Assembly: GCA_934502905.1 (NCBI GenBank)
Contig: CAKSVK010000020.1
Span: 1 to 30,865 of the forward strand
DNA length: 30,865 bases
Direction of reading: 5' to 3'
Source: an uncultured Chitinophagaceae bacterium
GTDB taxonomy: Bacteria > Bacteroidota > Bacteroidia > Chitinophagales > Chitinophagaceae
The position numbers were made by a program, and so were the translations under genes. The notes beneath the pieces were generated by a model. That model was given only the letters and a program-made list of their open reading frames with translations, had not been told where the DNA came from and searched no databases. Shown here piece after piece: positions 1-8,340 of this stretch (the first letter of the stretch is position 1; every line of letters begins with the position of its first letter).

Positions 1-60
1 ATCGCTTTTGCAAACTATTTGGAAGCTTGTTATAGAAACCAATCCCGGTTAAACATTTGA
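1..60 (+). CDS. Possible 3' end of an unidentified gene
   Basis: The first frame of the window is open from base 1 to a TGA at 58-60 and would encode the last 19 residues of a protein ending NQSRLNI. It would be tail to tail with the next gene on the minus strand. The stretch is too short to recognise a family, and an open frame of this length can occur by chance. The call rests only on its protein-like composition and position. Confidence 0.3.
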   Translation: MAFANYLEACYRNQSRLNI

Positions 61-107
61 AATGATGCTGCATGAATGCGATAAACGACGGTATCATCAT
101 CAAAAGG

Positions 108-1613
108 TCAGCCCTTCAGTCTCTTTATTTCATACAGGTCTGTCCGCCTGTCAGTGAGGGTTTTAACAGAGCCATAGTGGTGAAGTTCTTTCAGTAAGTT
201 CAGGTCTACATCCACTATCAGCGTCATTTCGGTGTTAGGGGTGGCCTCTGCCTTGATGGCGTTTGTCGGAAAAGCAAAGTCGGAAGGTGTAAATACTGCC
301 GCCTGGCCGAACTGAATATCCATATTATTCACGCCCGGAAGGTTGCCTACGCAGCCTGCTATGGCCACATAACATTCGTTTTCGATGGCCCTCGCCATGG
401 AGCAGTTCCGCACACGGCTATAAGCGTTTTGGGTATCGGTAAGGTAGGGTACAAATAATATCTTCATACCATCCAGCGCCAGTAGTCTCGATAGCTCGGG
501 AAATTCCACATCATAACATATAAGGATACCTATTTTACCGCAATCGGTATTGATGACGGCTATCTTATCGCCTCCCGTAATGCCATAGTATTTTGATTCG
601 TTGGGTGTGATATGTATTTTTCTGAAATCACTTTTTTTACCATCCCGGTGGCACAGGTAGGAAACGTTGTATAACTTCTCGTCTTCTACCAGCGGCATGC
701 TGCCTGCAATGATATTGACATTGTAGGCGATTGCCAGCTCGGAGATGCGTTCTACGATAGCAGCGGTTTGTGACCCCAGCGCCCGCATAGCTTCATGGGT
801 ATCCATATGGTTATAGGCTGCCAGTAACGGGGAGTTGAAAAATTCCGGGAACAGCGCAAAATCCGACTGGTAGCCGCTGAGCACATCTACAAAAAATTCA
901 ACCTGCTCCATGAACTTGTCGATGGATGCAAACGGTCGCATCTGCCACTGCACCAGTCCCAGCCGTATGATGCTGTCATTAATGGTGCTTCGTTTACGCG
1001 AATAGTAAATATTGTTCCACTCCAGCAATGCCGCATATTCCATGGATTCGCTGTCGCCTTTAAGGTAGTGCTTCAGCACTTTCACCACATGAAAATCATT
1101 GGACAGCTGAAAGCTCAGCACGGGGTCGTAGATATCTTTCTTCTTTACCTTTTCAATATATTCCTTGGGACTTAATTCGGCTGCGTATTTGTGATAATTG
1201 GGTAACCTGCCGCCCACCTTTATTTCCTTCAGGTTCATCTGTTCGCAGAGCTCTTTACGGGAATCGTATAATCGCCTGGCCAAACGCAAACCGCGAAAAC
1301 CGGGGTGTACAAATACTTCTATTCCGTATAAAACGTCGCCCCCGTCGTAGTGTGTGTCAAAGGTATAGTTGCCGGTTATTTCCTCATAGGTGTGATCGTC
1401 ACCAAACAGGCGGTATTGTACAATTATTGACAGGGCACAGGCTGCCACTTTCCCGTCAACTTCCACGCACATTTGTCCCTGCGGAAAAATATGGATCAGC
1501 TTCCTGATGCTCGATTCCTTCCAGATAGCTCCGTATTCTTCGTAAGCCGCGGTCATTGATTCTTTCAGATCATCATAGTCATCTGCCTTCAGAGGTCTTA
1601 CTTTTACTTCCAT
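108..1613 (-). CDS. GNAT acetyltransferase-nitrilase superfamily fusion protein
   Basis: A 501-residue cytosolic protein with two domains. Residues 1 to about 190 are a GNAT-type N-acyltransferase domain; the acyl-CoA loop is around VHPGFRGLRLARRL (102-115). Residues 215-490 are a carbon-nitrogen hydrolase (nitrilase) domain with the catalytic triad in order: Glu257 in FPEFF, Lys332 in RKIHITP and Cys366 in ILICYDVEFPE. This architecture is known in bacteria (YhcX-like proteins), but the substrate is not established. Amide or acyl-amide turnover is the family-level expectation. The ATG at 1611-1613 is the first start and gives an intact GNAT domain. It is separated from the upstream antiporter gene by 563 bases of repeat-rich DNA, so it is probably transcribed from its own promoter. 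No -7 element was found by eye. Confidence 0.9.
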   Translation of the reverse strand: MEVKVRPLKADDYDDLKESMTAAYEEYGAIWKESSIRKLIHIFPQGQMCVEVDGKVAACALSIIVQYRLFGDDHTYEEITGNYTFDTHYDGGDVLYGIEVFVHPGFRGLRLARRLYDSRKELCEQMNLKEIKVGGRLPNYHKYAAELSPKEYIEKVKKKDIYDPVLSFQLSNDFHVVKVLKHYLKGDSESMEYAALLEWNNIYYSRKRSTINDSIIRLGLVQWQMRPFASIDKFMEQVEFFVDVLSGYQSDFALFPEFFNSPLLAAYNHMDTHEAMRALGSQTAAIVERISELAIAYNVNIIAGSMPLVEDEKLYNVSYLCHRDGKKSDFRKIHITPNESKYYGITGGDKIAVINTDCGKIGILICYDVEFPELSRLLALDGMKILFVPYLTDTQNAYSRVRNCSMARAIENECYVAIAGCVGNLPGVNNMDIQFGQAAVFTPSDFAFPTNAIKAEATPNTEMTLIVDVDLNLLKELHHYGSVKTLTDRRTDLYEIKRLKG

Positions 1614-1739
1614 ACTTCAACTTTTACCGGGTCTAATTTAAGAAAGAAATTTATCATACCCGTATAGATACATCTGCCAGGCGTATTTGCTTTTGCTGCT
1701 GGTCAGCCGATCAGCGCAAATAGGTTCCGGCACCATGGT

Positions 1740-1805
1740 GCCATGTGTTCTGCCTGCAAATCACCTATACCACGAAATTCCGTCCTGATTGTACCAGGGG
1801 GCAAC
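1740..1805. repeat. 66-bp direct repeat, copy 1
   Basis: Copy 1 aligns without gaps to 2081-2146, with 52 of 66 positions identical by hand count. Most differences are transitions. Conserved blocks are GCCATGTGTT at the left, CCTGATTGTA near the right and GCAAC at the end. A perfect 14-bp palindrome (GGCACCATGGTGCC, 1729-1742) overlaps its left edge. In the frames I translated, most differences change the residue, so this looks like a noncoding repeat rather than a duplicated coding segment. Confidence 0.8.
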
Positions 1806-1905
1806 CGTTTTCAATCCGGACACAGTCCGGTAAAACTATGGGGCACAAGTCATCCTTCGGAAGACTCGCGCCAGCGTGGGTGGTATGAACAAATAACTGA
1901 ATACG

Positions 1906-1964
1906 GGTTCCGAACCCTGGCAGCAGGCACCGGAAAGATCAATAGATTCCCAGGGTTCGGAACC
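1906..1964. repeat. Perfect 15-bp inverted repeat (hairpin)
   Basis: The arms are GGTTCCGAACCCTGG (1906-1920) and its exact reverse complement (1950-1964), with a 29-base loop. The hairpin sits roughly in the middle of the segment bounded by the two 66-bp direct repeats. There is no T-run after either arm, so it is not a typical intrinsic terminator. Confidence 0.85.
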
Positions 1965-2080
1965 TCTTTGCCCCGGTTCTTTCTGCGGGATCCGCGTATA
2001 GGATCTGCGCTTATCTGCGGGAAAGATTCCTGGCTGCTTGCAGGATCTCCAAAGGGGTCTGCCGGTCTGGTCGACCTGGC

Positions 2081-2146
2081 GCCATGTGTTTTGCCTGTAG
2101 ATCATTTGTATCCCAAAAATTCGCCCTGATTGTATCAGGGTGCAAC
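2081..2146. repeat. 66-bp direct repeat, copy 2
   Basis: Second copy of the repeat at 1740-1805, in the same orientation and about 79 percent identical. Two adjoining short palindromes, GGTCGACC and GGCGCC, lie at its left edge, echoing the palindrome that abuts copy 1. It lies 30 bases beyond the 3' end of the antiporter gene. Confidence 0.8.
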
Positions 2147-2176
2147 TTTTTTACCGGGCCGGTGTAATGCGGTGCA

Positions 2177-3448
2177 TCAGCTCTTTTTGCGGCTGTTATT
2201 TGTCTTTTTCACGATCCACGGCAAGCTAAGTCCCTGGCCTACCAGTGAGAACAATACCACAGCAATGGAAAGGAAAATGATGTCTTCTCTCATAGGGAAT
2301 GGTGCGCCGTTTTTAAGTGTAGTGGGTAAACCCAGCGCTATGGCAAGGGAGACAATCCCCCGCATGCCCGACCAGGATAATATCAGGCTCGTTTTTGAAT
2401 CATACAAAGCTTCTTCGCTGATACGGCGTTTACCCCGGAATGCGCGGAGCAGGCTGAACTGCTGCCAGTATACCCTTATCAGGCGGATGCCAAATGTTAC
2501 CAGGGTGATGATGGCCGCATAGCCTGTATAGGTCCATACCTGGGCGGAGTTCATTTTTTCTACAACTATGGGTAACTGTAAGCCGATCAGTACAAAGATC
2601 AGCCCATTGAGCAGGAAGATATTTACTTCCCAGAAGTTCCGGGACTGCTGTTTTATTTTCTCGGGGAATTTCTCGCGGCTCAGCCACGACATGCCTAATC
2701 CCAGAACGACCACTGCTATTACACCGGATACTTCAAAATGTTCTGCGATCAAATACGTTACAAAGGGCATCAGCAGCATCAGGCTGATGATGACCATATC
2801 GTTGTTCCTGAACATCAGCAATGCCACGGCGAGTAAACGGGAGACGATAAAGCCTACTAAAAAGCCTCCGCCCAAAACGATGATAAAGTCCAGCGCTGCT
2901 TCCCACCATACAAATGCAATGCCGGTGACGGCTGCAACCGCAAAACGGTAGGCGATCAGGGCGGATGCGTCATTCACCAGGCTTTCTCCTTCCAGTATGG
3001 TGATGGTTTTATGCGGCAGCCCGAGGCCTTTGGTGATACCGATGGCGGCTACGGCATCTGTTGCCGAAAGGATGGCCCCCAGCACAAATGAAAGCGGCCA
3101 GCTCATCCCAGGTATCATATAATGGACAATTACGGCAATGCCTGCGGTGGTGATGAATACAAGCCCCACCGCCAGGGCGCTGATGGTGTTAAGATTGGTT
3201 TTAAAATCTTTGAATGATATATTGAAAGCCGCATCATATAACAACGGCGGCAGAAAAATCAGCATTACTATTTCCGGGCTGAGCGCAACCGATGGTATGG
3301 AAGGAACAGCACCAATGATGATCCCGACCAATATCAGCAAAATAGGAACCGGTATTTTTATTTTATCAGCAATAGCGGAGGTGCCGATCATCACAGCCAT
3401 TATGATGAGTATGACGGTATAATTCTCCATCGGGGGTATTATTGCCAT
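2177..3448 (-). CDS. Cation/proton antiporter, CPA1/NhaP type
   Basis: A 423-residue inner-membrane protein with about 11-13 hydrophobic segments that exchanges monovalent cations (Na+ or K+) for protons. CPA1 signatures are visible: FLPPLLYDAA after the second or third segment, GAILSATDAVAA with the membrane Asp, EGESLVNDASALI with the Asn-Asp ion-site pair, and GMRGIVSLAIAL near the C-terminus. It ends soon after the last membrane segment, so it lacks the long cytosolic tail of many NhaP/NHE relatives. The frame opens with a TTG at 3449-3451. I chose the ATG at 3446-3448; another ATG at 3428-3430 also keeps the first membrane helix. No terminator was recognised after it. Confidence 0.92.
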   Translation of the reverse strand: MAIIPPMENYTVILIIMAVMIGTSAIADKIKIPVPILLILVGIIIGAVPSIPSVALSPEIVMLIFLPPLLYDAAFNISFKDFKTNLNTISALAVGLVFITTAGIAVIVHYMIPGMSWPLSFVLGAILSATDAVAAIGITKGLGLPHKTITILEGESLVNDASALIAYRFAVAAVTGIAFVWWEAALDFIIVLGGGFLVGFIVSRLLAVALLMFRNNDMVIISLMLLMPFVTYLIAEHFEVSGVIAVVVLGLGMSWLSREKFPEKIKQQSRNFWEVNIFLLNGLIFVLIGLQLPIVVEKMNSAQVWTYTGYAAIITLVTFGIRLIRVYWQQFSLLRAFRGKRRISEEALYDSKTSLILSWSGMRGIVSLAIALGLPTTLKNGAPFPMREDIIFLSIAVVLFSLVGQGLSLPWIVKKTNNSRKKS

Positions 3449-3549
3449 CAAAGTAAAAGAAAAGCCGTTATACTTTTTTGCCGTTTATAAAATACTGCCA
3501 ACTATTTTTTTGACAGGACCGGTTACGGGTATGGTGTCTGCGGACGATA

Positions 3550-4056
3550 TCAGGCTTTCTTCAGTATTTTTTCGAAAGCTTTTCTTGCAGCGCCCCGGAA
3601 AAAGACTTCCCCGCAATAAGTATAATGCAGCTTCTCCAGTATTCTCAGCATGGGGGCATTGTCAAAATTGGTATCTACTTTAATGCTGTACACCCCTTTT
3701 TCAACAGCCAACGTTTCGATCCTGTTGAAGACCTCCGTTGCCATGCCTTTTCCTGCTGCATGCCCGGCAACTGCTACCCTGTGCACTACCACATAGTCGC
3801 CGCCGGTCAGCCATTTTCCTTCAATTGCCTCGTAAGCAGGCTCTTTATCAAATATAATAGCGGCGTAGGCATACACTTTGTTGCCAGATGTCAGCACATA
3901 ACCATACCCGTTGTAAATATCATCTGCTATGGTTTGCTCGTTGGGATACCCATCCTGCCATTGTTGACTGCCGTCTTTTTTCCGCTGCGCTATCGCGTAT
4001 TGAATGATTTCCCGGATAACCGGAGAGTCGTTCGTCGTTGCTTTTCTCAGTTCCAT
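3550..4056 (-). CDS. GNAT family N-acetyltransferase
   Basis: A 168-residue single-domain GNAT. The acetyl-CoA motif A region is VHRVAVAGHAAGKGMATEVF (91-110), followed by a typical beta-strand VYSIKVDTNFDNAPMLRIL in which the Asn supports the acetyl-CoA side. The C-terminal region (CGEVFFRG) is typical of small-molecule or peptide acetyltransferases of this size. The substrate is unknown. It begins 13 bases after the first metallo-hydrolase gene stop and is probably the last gene of the 6257-3550 operon. Confidence 0.88.
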   Translation of the reverse strand: MELRKATTNDSPVIREIIQYAIAQRKKDGSQQWQDGYPNEQTIADDIYNGYGYVLTSGNKVYAYAAIIFDKEPAYEAIEGKWLTGGDYVVVHRVAVAGHAAGKGMATEVFNRIETLAVEKGVYSIKVDTNFDNAPMLRILEKLHYTYCGEVFFRGAARKAFEKILKKA

Positions 4057-4069
4057 TATTCATCTGTTG

Positions 4070-5110
4070 TTATGACAGCCACCATTTTTCGTGCAGGGAA
4101 GCATGGAGGGTAATCTCCTCTCCAAGCCGCGGCAATGTATAGTACAATCCTCTTTTCTCCGCTTCTGCCACAAATCTTTCAACAGGGTCTGTCCATGAAT
4201 GTTGCGCCAGTGTGAATCCTGCCCAATGCACCGGCATCACCTTTTTTACACCTGCGTCTATTGCTGCCTGTATGCTTTCCTCCGGGTACATATGTATCTG
4301 GTGCCAGAGCGGGTTGTATTGTCCGCATTCCATAAATCCAAAATCAAAAGGAGCCAGGCGGTTGCCTACTTCTTTAAAATGTTGTCCATAGCCGCTGTCG
4401 CCGCTGAACCAAATATGGGTATCTTTTGTTTGGAGTGCCCAGCCGCCCCACAGTGATTTCGACCGGTCTCTCAAGCCCCTGCCCGAAAAATGCCGTGTAG
4501 GTGTAAACGTGATCCGGATATCACCGAAGGGAGATTCATCCCACCAGTCGAATTCTGTAATGGCAGATGCTGCTATGCCCCATTTTTTCAGGTGCCTGCC
4601 CACGCCGAGTGCTACGAAGTATTTTTTTGCTTTGGCTTGCAGCCTTAGAATGCTTTTGTAATCGAGGTGGTCATAATGATCGTGCGAGATCAGCGCCAGG
4701 TCGATATTCGGCAGGTCGTCGATGATGGACAAGGTATCGTCAGAGAACCGTTTGACAGCAAAGGGGGAAATAGGCGCCGCATTGGCCCCGAACATCGGGT
4801 CGATCAGTATGTTCTGTTGATCTATTCGTATTAAAACGGCAGAATGCCCGAACCATATGGCTTTGAAACGGGTATCGTCTTTTTCAAAGCTTGTCTTATC
4901 AAAGGGCAGTACGGGAAGCTTATGCGATGGCTTACGACCGTTATTTTCGCGGAACTGCTTATATAAAAGCCCGGGAAGCGTTGCCAGGTTGATATCTACT
5001 TTTGTATGTTCCCCGTTTTTAAAAAACTTTCCGCTCCATTGCGGGGAAATACTATACCTTTCAATATCTGTTACCGATGGCGTTGCCCCGAATTGTTTAA
5101 ATACTTCCAT
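4070..5110 (-). CDS. MBL-fold metallohydrolase, NAPE-PLD/RomA-like (COG2220)
   Basis: A 346-residue soluble metallo-beta-lactamase-fold hydrolase. Metal ligands are visible as HDHYDH (143-148) in SHDHYDHLDY, His207 in TPTRHFSGRGLRDR, Asp238 in SGDSGYG, and His295 in PVHWAGF. The SGRG.RD..SLWGGW pattern resembles the NAPE-hydrolysing phospholipase D branch of the fold, so a phosphodiester or lipid substrate is possible but not shown. There is no signal peptide or membrane segment, unlike its tandem paralogue 16 bases upstream. The operon context (two paralogues plus a GNAT) gives no clear substrate. Confidence 0.88.
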   Translation of the reverse strand: MEVFKQFGATPSVTDIERYSISPQWSGKFFKNGEHTKVDINLATLPGLLYKQFRENNGRKPSHKLPVLPFDKTSFEKDDTRFKAIWFGHSAVLIRIDQQNILIDPMFGANAAPISPFAVKRFSDDTLSIIDDLPNIDLALISHDHYDHLDYKSILRLQAKAKKYFVALGVGRHLKKWGIAASAITEFDWWDESPFGDIRITFTPTRHFSGRGLRDRSKSLWGGWALQTKDTHIWFSGDSGYGQHFKEVGNRLAPFDFGFMECGQYNPLWHQIHMYPEESIQAAIDAGVKKVMPVHWAGFTLAQHSWTDPVERFVAEAEKRGLYYTLPRLGEEITLHASLHEKWWLS

Positions 5111-5126
5111 AGCTGTTTTTTCAATG

Positions 5127-6257
5127 CTAATTTATTCCTTTCCACCATTGCGTGAATGGCTGCGTGTTGTCATTCAGCCGGACGGCTTCACCAATCATGG
5201 GGGTGGCAAGGCGATAGGAACGGGAGGTTGACAGTCTTGTTATTTCTTCCAATGGCTCGTCCCAGGAATGCCTGGCCAAAGTAAACTTGGAGTGATGGAC
5301 CGGCAGCAGGTTTTTGGCATGTAACTCGGTTGTTGCCTGTGCCACTTCTTCCGGAAGCTCATGTACAGATTGCCAGGCTTTGTTATACTGCCCGCATTCC
5401 ATGATCGCCCAGTCCACGCCGCCGAATTTTTCATAAAAGCTGTTAAAACGGTCATCGTATCCTCCGTCGCCGCTATAATACAGGGTAAGGGACGGCGCCT
5501 GTATGAAAAACGCCAGCCAGAGCGCCCGGCTCCGGGTAAATCCCCGCCCCGAGTCATGGTGTGTGGAGGTTGTATAGATCGTAAATCCGGGTTTTACCGT
5601 AATACGTTCGTCCCATTCGGTTTCAATAATTTGCTGAGGGGTATATCCCCAGCGTTCGTAATGTGCACCGCCACCCAATCCGCAAATAACATGTTTCACC
5701 CTGTCTTTTAAAGCAAGCGCTGTTTCATAATCCAGGTGGTCATAATGATCATGGGAGAGCAGCATATAATCTATCTCCGGCATGTCTTCGGCCGTGTAAA
5801 TATCGGTGCCGGCATAGGCCCGTACGCCTCCGGGCAGGGGAGAAGCCTTACCGCTGAAAACAGGGTCTGCCAGTATTTTGATGCCATTCACCTGCACAAA
5901 AAAAGAGGAATGACCAAACCATACCAGGATATTACTGTCAGCAGGCAGCTGCCGCAGGTCCGTTTTTACCGATGGTAATGGTTGCGAAGGACTGCGACGG
6001 GGAAAGCTTCCGAATAACGTTTTATATAATTCGCTGCTCATGCTGTATCCCGGTGTAATTGTAGGCCTTTCTACGATATTCCTGAACCGGCCGTCCCGGA
6101 AATGTATGGATTTTTTCATCCGTTCCAGTCTTTCCCCTTCGGGCAACGCTCCAAACTGCGGGCGCTGCATATAAAAATATATGCCTGCAGCCAGTACCAC
6201 CAGCAACACTGCCAGTACGATCATGATCCGTTTTAGTATTTTAAAGATTCTTTTCAT
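5127..6257 (-). CDS. Membrane-anchored MBL-fold metallohydrolase, paralogue of the next gene
   Basis: A 376-residue protein with one N-terminal membrane anchor (residues about 8-30, preceded by a Lys/Arg-rich stretch MKRIFKILKR) and a metallo-beta-lactamase domain placed outside or at the membrane. Ligand motifs: HDHYDH (169-174), STHHDSGRG, SGDGGYDDRF and PVHHSKF. The frame is open further upstream to 6398, but that part is not membrane- or domain-like. The ATG at 6255-6257 begins a normal anchor. A TAnnTTTG element lies about 59 bases upstream. It leads the three-gene operon. Confidence 0.88.
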   Translation of the reverse strand: MKRIFKILKRIMIVLAVLLVVLAAGIYFYMQRPQFGALPEGERLERMKKSIHFRDGRFRNIVERPTITPGYSMSSELYKTLFGSFPRRSPSQPLPSVKTDLRQLPADSNILVWFGHSSFFVQVNGIKILADPVFSGKASPLPGGVRAYAGTDIYTAEDMPEIDYMLLSHDHYDHLDYETALALKDRVKHVICGLGGGAHYERWGYTPQQIIETEWDERITVKPGFTIYTTSTHHDSGRGFTRSRALWLAFFIQAPSLTLYYSGDGGYDDRFNSFYEKFGGVDWAIMECGQYNKAWQSVHELPEEVAQATTELHAKNLLPVHHSKFTLARHSWDEPLEEITRLSTSRSYRLATPMIGEAVRLNDNTQPFTQWWKGIN

Positions 6258-6315
6258 GTGCCTGTAACGGAGGATGTGGTAAAGATAATCTCCGGATAGT
6301 TTATACAAAAAGGGA

Positions 6316-6323
6316 CAAAGGTA
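6316..6323 (-). promoter_or_regulatory. Candidate Bacteroidota -7 element for the MBL operon
   Basis: On the minus strand this reads TACCTTTG, a full match to the TAnnTTTG consensus, 58 bases before the ATG. A TTTTTG stretch lies upstream, but with only about 13 bases spacing instead of about 19, so the -33 part is doubtful. Confidence 0.4.
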
Positions 6324-6434
6324 ACAACAGGGGGTGCAAAAAGTTGACAGGAGCCGGAATTTCCCCTGAGAAGCAGGCATGGTTATAGATGCTAACATTC
6401 AATTCACGTGGCAAAACCCTAACAGCTAAAATTG

Positions 6435-6442
6435 TACATTTG
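6435..6442 (+). promoter_or_regulatory. Candidate -7 element for dnaX
   Basis: TACATTTG matches TAnnTTTG fully and ends 17 bases before the dnaX ATG, implying a very short leader. No TTG is present at the expected -33 distance, so only half of the promoter is supported. Confidence 0.4.
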
Positions 6443-6459
6443 CGTAAAGCGCCAGCGGC

Positions 6460-8241
6460 ATGGAAAATTTCATAGTATCGGCAAGAAAATACCGTCCCCA
6501 GACATTTAATACGGTTGTGGGGCAATCTCATATTACGACCACGCTTAAGAACGCCATTAAGAGCCAGCAACTGGCACATGCGTTCCTGTTCTGCGGGCCC
6601 AGGGGAGTGGGAAAAACCACCTGTGCCAGGATATTGGCCAAGACCATCAATTGTGAAAACCTTACGGCAGATGGGGAAGCCTGTGATAGCTGTATATCCT
6701 GCAAAACCTTCAATGCCGGCACTTCGCTGAACATACATGAGCTGGATGCAGCAAGCAACAACTCGGTGGACGATATCCGCACGCTTACGGAGCAGGTAAG
6801 GTTTGCGCCGCAGGCAGGCAAATACAAGGTATACATCATAGACGAGGTGCATATGCTCACGGCGTCTGCATTCAACGCTTTCCTGAAAACCCTGGAAGAA
6901 CCGCCATCCTATGCCATTTTTATCCTGGCGACTACTGAAAAGCATAAAATTCTTCCTACCATTCTTTCGCGCTGCCAGATCTTTGATTTCAAACGCATCA
7001 GTTCCAACGATACGGTAGAGCACCTCCAGGAGATAACCGAAAAGGAGCAGATCAGGGCTGAAAAAGCGGCATTGCAGGTGATCGCCCAGAAAAGTGAGGG
7101 CTGCATGCGGGATGCGTTGAGCATCCTCGATAAGATTGTAAGCTTTACCAATGGTGAGCTAACGTATAACAATACACTGGAGCACCTGAACATACTGGAT
7201 GCTGATTATTATTTTAAGCTGATTGAAGCCATGCTGGACCAGGATGTAGGCCAGGCCATGTTGCTGTATGATGATATCAACCGGAAAGGATTTGAGGGGG
7301 ATATGGTGCTTAATGGCTTGGCGGAGTTTATCCGCAACCTGCTGGTGTGCAAAGATCCTAAGGTGGCCGGTCTGCTGGAAGTAGTCGAAAGCTTTAAGGA
7401 CAGGTATATAAAAACCGCAGGGGGGATCTCTCCGTCCTGGATGATCAGCGCGCTTAATATCCTGAATGAGGCAGAAATAAACTATAAAGGCGCCCGTAAC
7501 AAAAAGCTGCATGTGGAGCTGGTGCTGGTAAAGCTTTCGTACCTGAACCAGGCTGTAGAGCTGGTGAGCGACCCGGGGGTATCAAAAAAAAAACTGGCTG
7601 ATGCAAAACCGGTAGCTTTCAGGCAGATCCAGCCGGTAGCATTGCCTGCCGAAAAGAAAGAAGCGGTTGCAGAGCCCCACACAGAAAAAACAGAGGCAAA
7701 GCTTTCTGTTTCCAAAGAGATAAGCATACCTGTGATCGAGCCTGCTCCCCGCCAGGAGGCCAGGACAGCAGAGCCGCCAAAGCCTCCGGTATCGCTGGGA
7801 GCGTTGCAGAGCATACGCAAACAGGTGGCAGAACAGAGCCGGCAGACCAATAATGCCCCCCTACCGCTTACAGGGGAAAAATTACAGGACAGCTGGAACC
7901 GGTATATTGAAAAGCTGATGGAGCAGAAAAACCATTCTGCGGTTACCAACTTTAAATTAGCTGTACTCAGGGTATTGGATGATAAAAGCTTTGAGATCGT
8001 GGTATCGAGCAACATACAGCAAAAATTTATCGAGCAGGAAAGAGCGTCGCTGGTAGATCACCTGCAGCTCTTTTTTAATAATAAATCATTGTCATATGTG
8101 ATACAGGTGGAGGATACCGGGCAGCCGGAGGATACCGGGCAGCCTGTGCTCAGCAGCCGGCAGGTGTACCTTAAGCTGGTAGAAGAATACCCGCTTATTA
8201 AGGAATTAAGGGACAGATTGAAAATGGAGCTGGATTATTAA
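6460..8241 (+). CDS. dnaX: DNA polymerase III subunits gamma/tau
   Basis: A 593-residue AAA+ ATPase of the clamp loader, which loads the sliding clamp onto primed DNA. Walker A is GPRGVGKTT (46-54). Zinc-knuckle cysteines are at 65, 75, 78 and 81. Walker B is YIIDEVHM (125-132), sensor 1 is in LATTE, and the arginine-finger motif SRC is at 170-172. Residues about 375-455 are a Pro/Ala/Glu-rich linker, and the C-terminal part (about 460-593) is the tau-specific region that contacts the polymerase or helicase. An exact 18-bp in-frame tandem duplication (8109-8144) repeats EDTGQP in the tail. Start: ATG at 6460, with YRPQTF typical of the family close behind. Confidence 0.97.
   Translation: MENFIVSARKYRPQTFNTVVGQSHITTTLKNAIKSQQLAHAFLFCGPRGVGKTTCARILAKTINCENLTADGEACDSCISCKTFNAGTSLNIHELDAASNNSVDDIRTLTEQVRFAPQAGKYKVYIIDEVHMLTASAFNAFLKTLEEPPSYAIFILATTEKHKILPTILSRCQIFDFKRISSNDTVEHLQEITEKEQIRAEKAALQVIAQKSEGCMRDALSILDKIVSFTNGELTYNNTLEHLNILDADYYFKLIEAMLDQDVGQAMLLYDDINRKGFEGDMVLNGLAEFIRNLLVCKDPKVAGLLEVVESFKDRYIKTAGGISPSWMISALNILNEAEINYKGARNKKLHVELVLVKLSYLNQAVELVSDPGVSKKKLADAKPVAFRQIQPVALPAEKKEAVAEPHTEKTEAKLSVSKEISIPVIEPAPRQEARTAEPPKPPVSLGALQSIRKQVAEQSRQTNNAPLPLTGEKLQDSWNRYIEKLMEQKNHSAVTNFKLAVLRVLDDKSFEIVVSSNIQQKFIEQERASLVDHLQLFFNNKSLSYVIQVEDTGQPEDTGQPVLSSRQVYLKLVEEYPLIKELRDRLKMELDY
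8109..8144 (+). repeat. Exact 18-bp tandem duplication inside dnaX
   Basis: GGAGGATACCGGGCAGCC occurs twice in a row (8109-8126 and 8127-8144). The duplication is in frame and adds six residues in the C-terminal tau region. It looks like a recent slippage event in a tolerant linker. Confidence 0.85.
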
Positions 8242-8340
8242 ATTTCCCCTGGTTCTTTAATAATAAGTGACGGCTTTCATTTGCGGTTTTTACATTAATT
8301 TCGACCTTCCAAAACTCATCTTAAATTTAAATAGTATATA

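Larger units (their letters stand above)
1614..2176. other. Gene-free, repeat- and hairpin-rich intergenic region
   Basis: This 563-base gap lies between two minus-strand genes. Short open frames occur on both strands (for example 1743-2129 plus and 1836-2105 minus), but they overlap each other and resemble no known family. The region holds a 14-bp palindrome at 1729-1742, two diverged 66-bp direct repeats, and a perfect 15-bp inverted repeat. It must also contain the promoter of the downstream nitrilase fusion gene, which I could not pinpoint. Confidence 0.75.

Noticed and set aside
1743..2129. Open frame of 128 codons on the plus strand (and 89 codons on the minus strand) in the repeat region
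   Set aside because: The two frames overlap in opposite directions, they include the repeats and the hairpin, and neither shows a domain, signal peptide or homologous pattern. Most differences between repeat copies change residues.
6258..6398. N-terminal extension of the anchored metallo-hydrolase by 47 residues
   Set aside because: The extension contains no domain, would put the membrane anchor at an unusual internal position, and overlaps the candidate promoter at 6316-6323.
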